Source: an uncultured Clostridia bacterium
GTDB lineage: Bacteria; Bacillota; Clostridia; Christensenellales; UBA1242
Direction: 5' to 3'
DNA: 7,326 nucleotides
Assembly: GCA_947630075.1 (NCBI GenBank)
Contig: CANRGF010000052.1
Span: forward strand, 1-7,326
Shown: piece by piece, positions 5,641-7,326 of the stretch
Position numbering within the stretch: position 1 is the stretch's first letter
Layout of the letters: each line of letters starts with the position of its first letter
The notes under the pieces: generated by a model
What the model was told of the DNA's origin: nothing
Databases searched by the model: none
The model's input: only the letters and a program-made list of their open reading frames with translations
Program-made: the position numbers and the translations under genes

Positions 5641-7326
5641 TTAATTCCTCCTCGCTGAGTTGAGAGAGGGCAATTTCTTTATAAACCTCGCAGTTTTTCA
5701 GCAACTCTTCATGTGTGCCCTGACCGACAATTTTGCCTTCGTCTAACACTATTATTTGATTTGCGTCCTTAATTGTGCCAATTCTTTGAGCCACAATTAG
5801 CACGGTTGTGCCTTTAAGTTGATTTTTTAATGCTTGTCGGAGAGTTTTGTCCGTTTTATAGTCCAAGGCTGAAAAGGAATCGTCAAAAATTAAAATTTCA
5901 GGGTTTTTAGCAAGCGCGCGAGCAATCGACAAACGCTGTTTTTGCCCTCCGCTAACATTTTTGCCTCCCTGACTGATGCGTGAATTTACGCCTTCACTCA
6001 TGGCAGACACAAATTCTTCACTCTGCGAGAGGTCAATTGCCTTCTCCACATCTTTTTCACCTTCGCCAAAAGCAACATTTGAGAGCACGCTGCCCGTGAA
6101 AAGCACTGCGCGCTGAGAAACATAGCCAATGCGATTTCTTAAATCGTTCAACTTATAATCTTTAACATTTTTGCCGTCAACAAGCACTTCGCCTTCAGTG
6201 GCGTCATAAAAACGCGGAATTAAGTTGATTAAAGTGGATTTTCCACTGCCCGTGCTGCCAATGAAAGCAACCGTTTCACCGCGCGAGCATGAAAAACTTA
6301 TGTTTTCCAGCACATATTCATCAGCATCAAGATATTTAAAACTGACATTTTTAAATTGCACTTTGCCCTTTTCTTTTGTGGAGACAACCACTCCTGCGCC
6401 ATCTTTTATGCTAGATTTTGTGTTTAACACTTCATTCAAACGCTTGCTCGAAACACTTGCGCGTGGCAGCATGATAAACACCATAACCAGCATGACGAAT
6501 GACATAACAATTTGAATGGCGTAAGAACTAAACACAACCATATCTGAGAAGATGACAATTTTTTGGCTAATTTCTGCCGCATTTATTAGATAGGCACCAA
6601 TCCAATAGATAGATAGTGGCAAAAAACTCATTATTGCCGTCATTAGCGGGCTAATTAGCGACATCACTCTGTTTGCCACCAAATTATTGTTTGTGAGAGC
6701 ATCGTTTGCCCCTTCAAATTTGTTTTGCTGATAGGCTTCTGCGTTGTATGCCCGCACCACTCTCAAACCGGTTAGATTTTCGCGCGTGATACGGTTGATG
6801 TTGTCAGTTAAAATTTGAATTTTTCTAAATCTAGGGATAACAACAAGCGTAACCAACACCACGGCAATCATCAGCACCAGCACTGCACAAGCGGTTACAA
6901 GCGACCATTTATAACTCTTTCCGCTTATTTTAACAATTGCCCATATCGCCATAATTGGTGATTTTATGAGAGCCTGCAAGCCCATCACTAAAAACATTTG
7001 AATTTGGTTGATGTCGTTTGTTGAGCGCGTGATAAGGCTGGCGGTGGAGAATTTTTTTATCTCGTTTGATGAAAAATCTTGCACGGCGTCAAACACTTTG
7101 CTTCTAACTGATTTTGTAAATCCGGACGACATGATTGACACAAAAAAACCAACCACCACCGCACTAACAGCACTAGCGATGGCGCAGATTAACATTTTGC
7201 CACCAGCAATCAAAATCTCACTGAGTTTGCCTCCCTCGGTTTGCACCAAGATTGTGATTTCACTCATATAATCCGGGATGGTGAGTTCTAGCCAAACTTG
7301 CAAGACGATTAAAGCCACGATAACCG
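5633..7326 (-). CDS. Heterodimeric ABC exporter, first half-transporter with degenerate ATP site (5'-partial; LmrC/BmrC-like)
   Basis: A type IV ABC exporter half-transporter, partner of the overlapping downstream gene. The reading frame is open through the right edge (7324-7319 read Val-Ile), and the first visible residues are already within TM1, so perhaps 15-20 N-terminal residues lie outside. The in-frame GTG at 7318 is therefore probably an internal Val. Counting that Val as 1: TM2 about 43-65, TM3 and TM4 108-161, TM5 and TM6 222-284; coupling-helix region ENLTGLRVVRAYNAE (180-194); Walker A GSTGSGKST (354-362); Q-loop Q402; canonical signature VSGGQ (455-459); Walker B LIFDD with D480 where Glu is expected; D-loop SALD (483-486); Gln511 in place of the H-loop His (VAQRIGTI). 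The Asp and Gln swaps mark the non-hydrolysing site known in TM287/288- and BmrCD-type heterodimers; the intact signature serves the partner's active site. The stop is TAG. The promoter is outside the window. Substrate is unknown. Confidence 0.93.
   Translation of the reverse strand, partial: VIVALIVLQVWLELTIPDYMSEITILVQTEGGKLSEILIAGGKMLICAIASAVSAVVVGFFVSIMSSGFTKSVRSKVFDAVQDFSSNEIKKFSTASLITRSTNDINQIQMFLVMGLQALIKSPIMAIWAIVKISGKSYKWSLVTACAVLVLMIAVVLVTLVVIPRFRKIQILTDNINRITRENLTGLRVVRAYNAEAYQQNKFEGANDALTNNNLVANRVMSLISPLMTAIMSFLPLSIYWIGAYLINAAEISQKIVIFSDMVVFSSYAIQIVMSFVMLVMVFIMLPRASVSSKRLNEVLNTKSSIKDGAGVVVSTKEKGKVQFKNVSFKYLDADEYVLENISFSCSRGETVAFIGSTGSGKSTLINLIPRFYDATEGEVLVDGKNVKDYKLNDLRNRIGYVSQRAVLFTGSVLSNVAFGEGEKDVEKAIDLSQSEEFVSAMSEGVNSRISQGGKNVSGGQKQRLSIARALAKNPEILIFDDSFSALDYKTDKTLRQALKNQLKGTTVLIVAQRIGTIKDANQIIVLDEGKIVGQGTHEELLKNCEVYKEIALSQLSEEELNA
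5647..5652 (-). promoter_or_regulatory. Ribosome binding site of the second ABC subunit, inside the first subunit gene
   Basis: AGGAGG on the minus strand, 6 bases (AATTAA) before the ATG at 5640. It lies within the last codons of the upstream gene, whose TAG stop (5635-5633) falls just past this ATG. The 8-base overlap suggests translational coupling and equal subunit supply. Confidence 0.9.

Noticed and set aside
1281..5900. Recurring caaaattaaat-like 11-mers at several places (for example 1281, 2137, 3701, 5888)
   Set aside because: Each falls in coding sequence and reads on the minus strand as Leu-Ile-Leu-type codons in hydrophobic or Walker B strands. It reflects codon preference in an AT-rich genome rather than a repeat element.
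6225..6515. A 96-codon open frame on the plus strand opposite the first exporter subunit
   Set aside because: Antisense to conserved ATPase-domain sequence (Walker A region), with no recognisable domain.

Overview
This window comes from a low-GC bacterium (about 40% G+C by eye, with AT-rich spacers). It uses the standard genetic code: TAA, TAG and TGA all end genes. Strong purine-rich Shine-Dalgarno sites, a sigma-A type promoter and a heterodimeric LmrCD/BmrCD-type ABC exporter point to Bacillota, perhaps an anaerobic fermentative Clostridia-like lineage. That placement is inference; no RNA gene or other marker in the window fixes the taxon.

All four genes lie on the minus strand, so transcription runs from the right edge to the left. 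At the right is an ABC exporter half-transporter whose 5' end is cut off by the window (5633-7326). It overlaps by 8 bases the start of its partner half-transporter (3595-5640). The two look like one translationally coupled heterodimeric exporter. The upstream subunit carries a degenerate ATPase site: Asp for the Walker B Glu, and Gln for the H-loop His. The downstream subunit has the intact Walker B Glu and H-loop His, a variant signature motif, and an inserted extracellular domain of roughly 100 residues between TM1 and TM2.

After a 78-bp spacer holding a near-consensus promoter comes an MscS-family mechanosensitive channel gene (2497-3516) with an unusual Lys/Glu/Pro-rich C-terminal tail. 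It ends in a clear intrinsic terminator. Leftmost is a complete 778-residue xylulose-5-phosphate/fructose-6-phosphate phosphoketolase (42-2378) behind an AT-rich leader. It appears to be its own transcription unit.

The parts do not form one pathway: a multidrug/lipid-type exporter, an osmotic safety valve and a central-carbon enzyme lie side by side. I see no mobile element, CRISPR array, tRNA, rRNA, riboswitch or defence system, and no convincing sign of an undescribed system. The only spacers are 118 bp, 78 bp and the 41-bp left edge. The points most worth checking are the exporter's asymmetric ATP sites with its extracellular insert, and the MscS tail.
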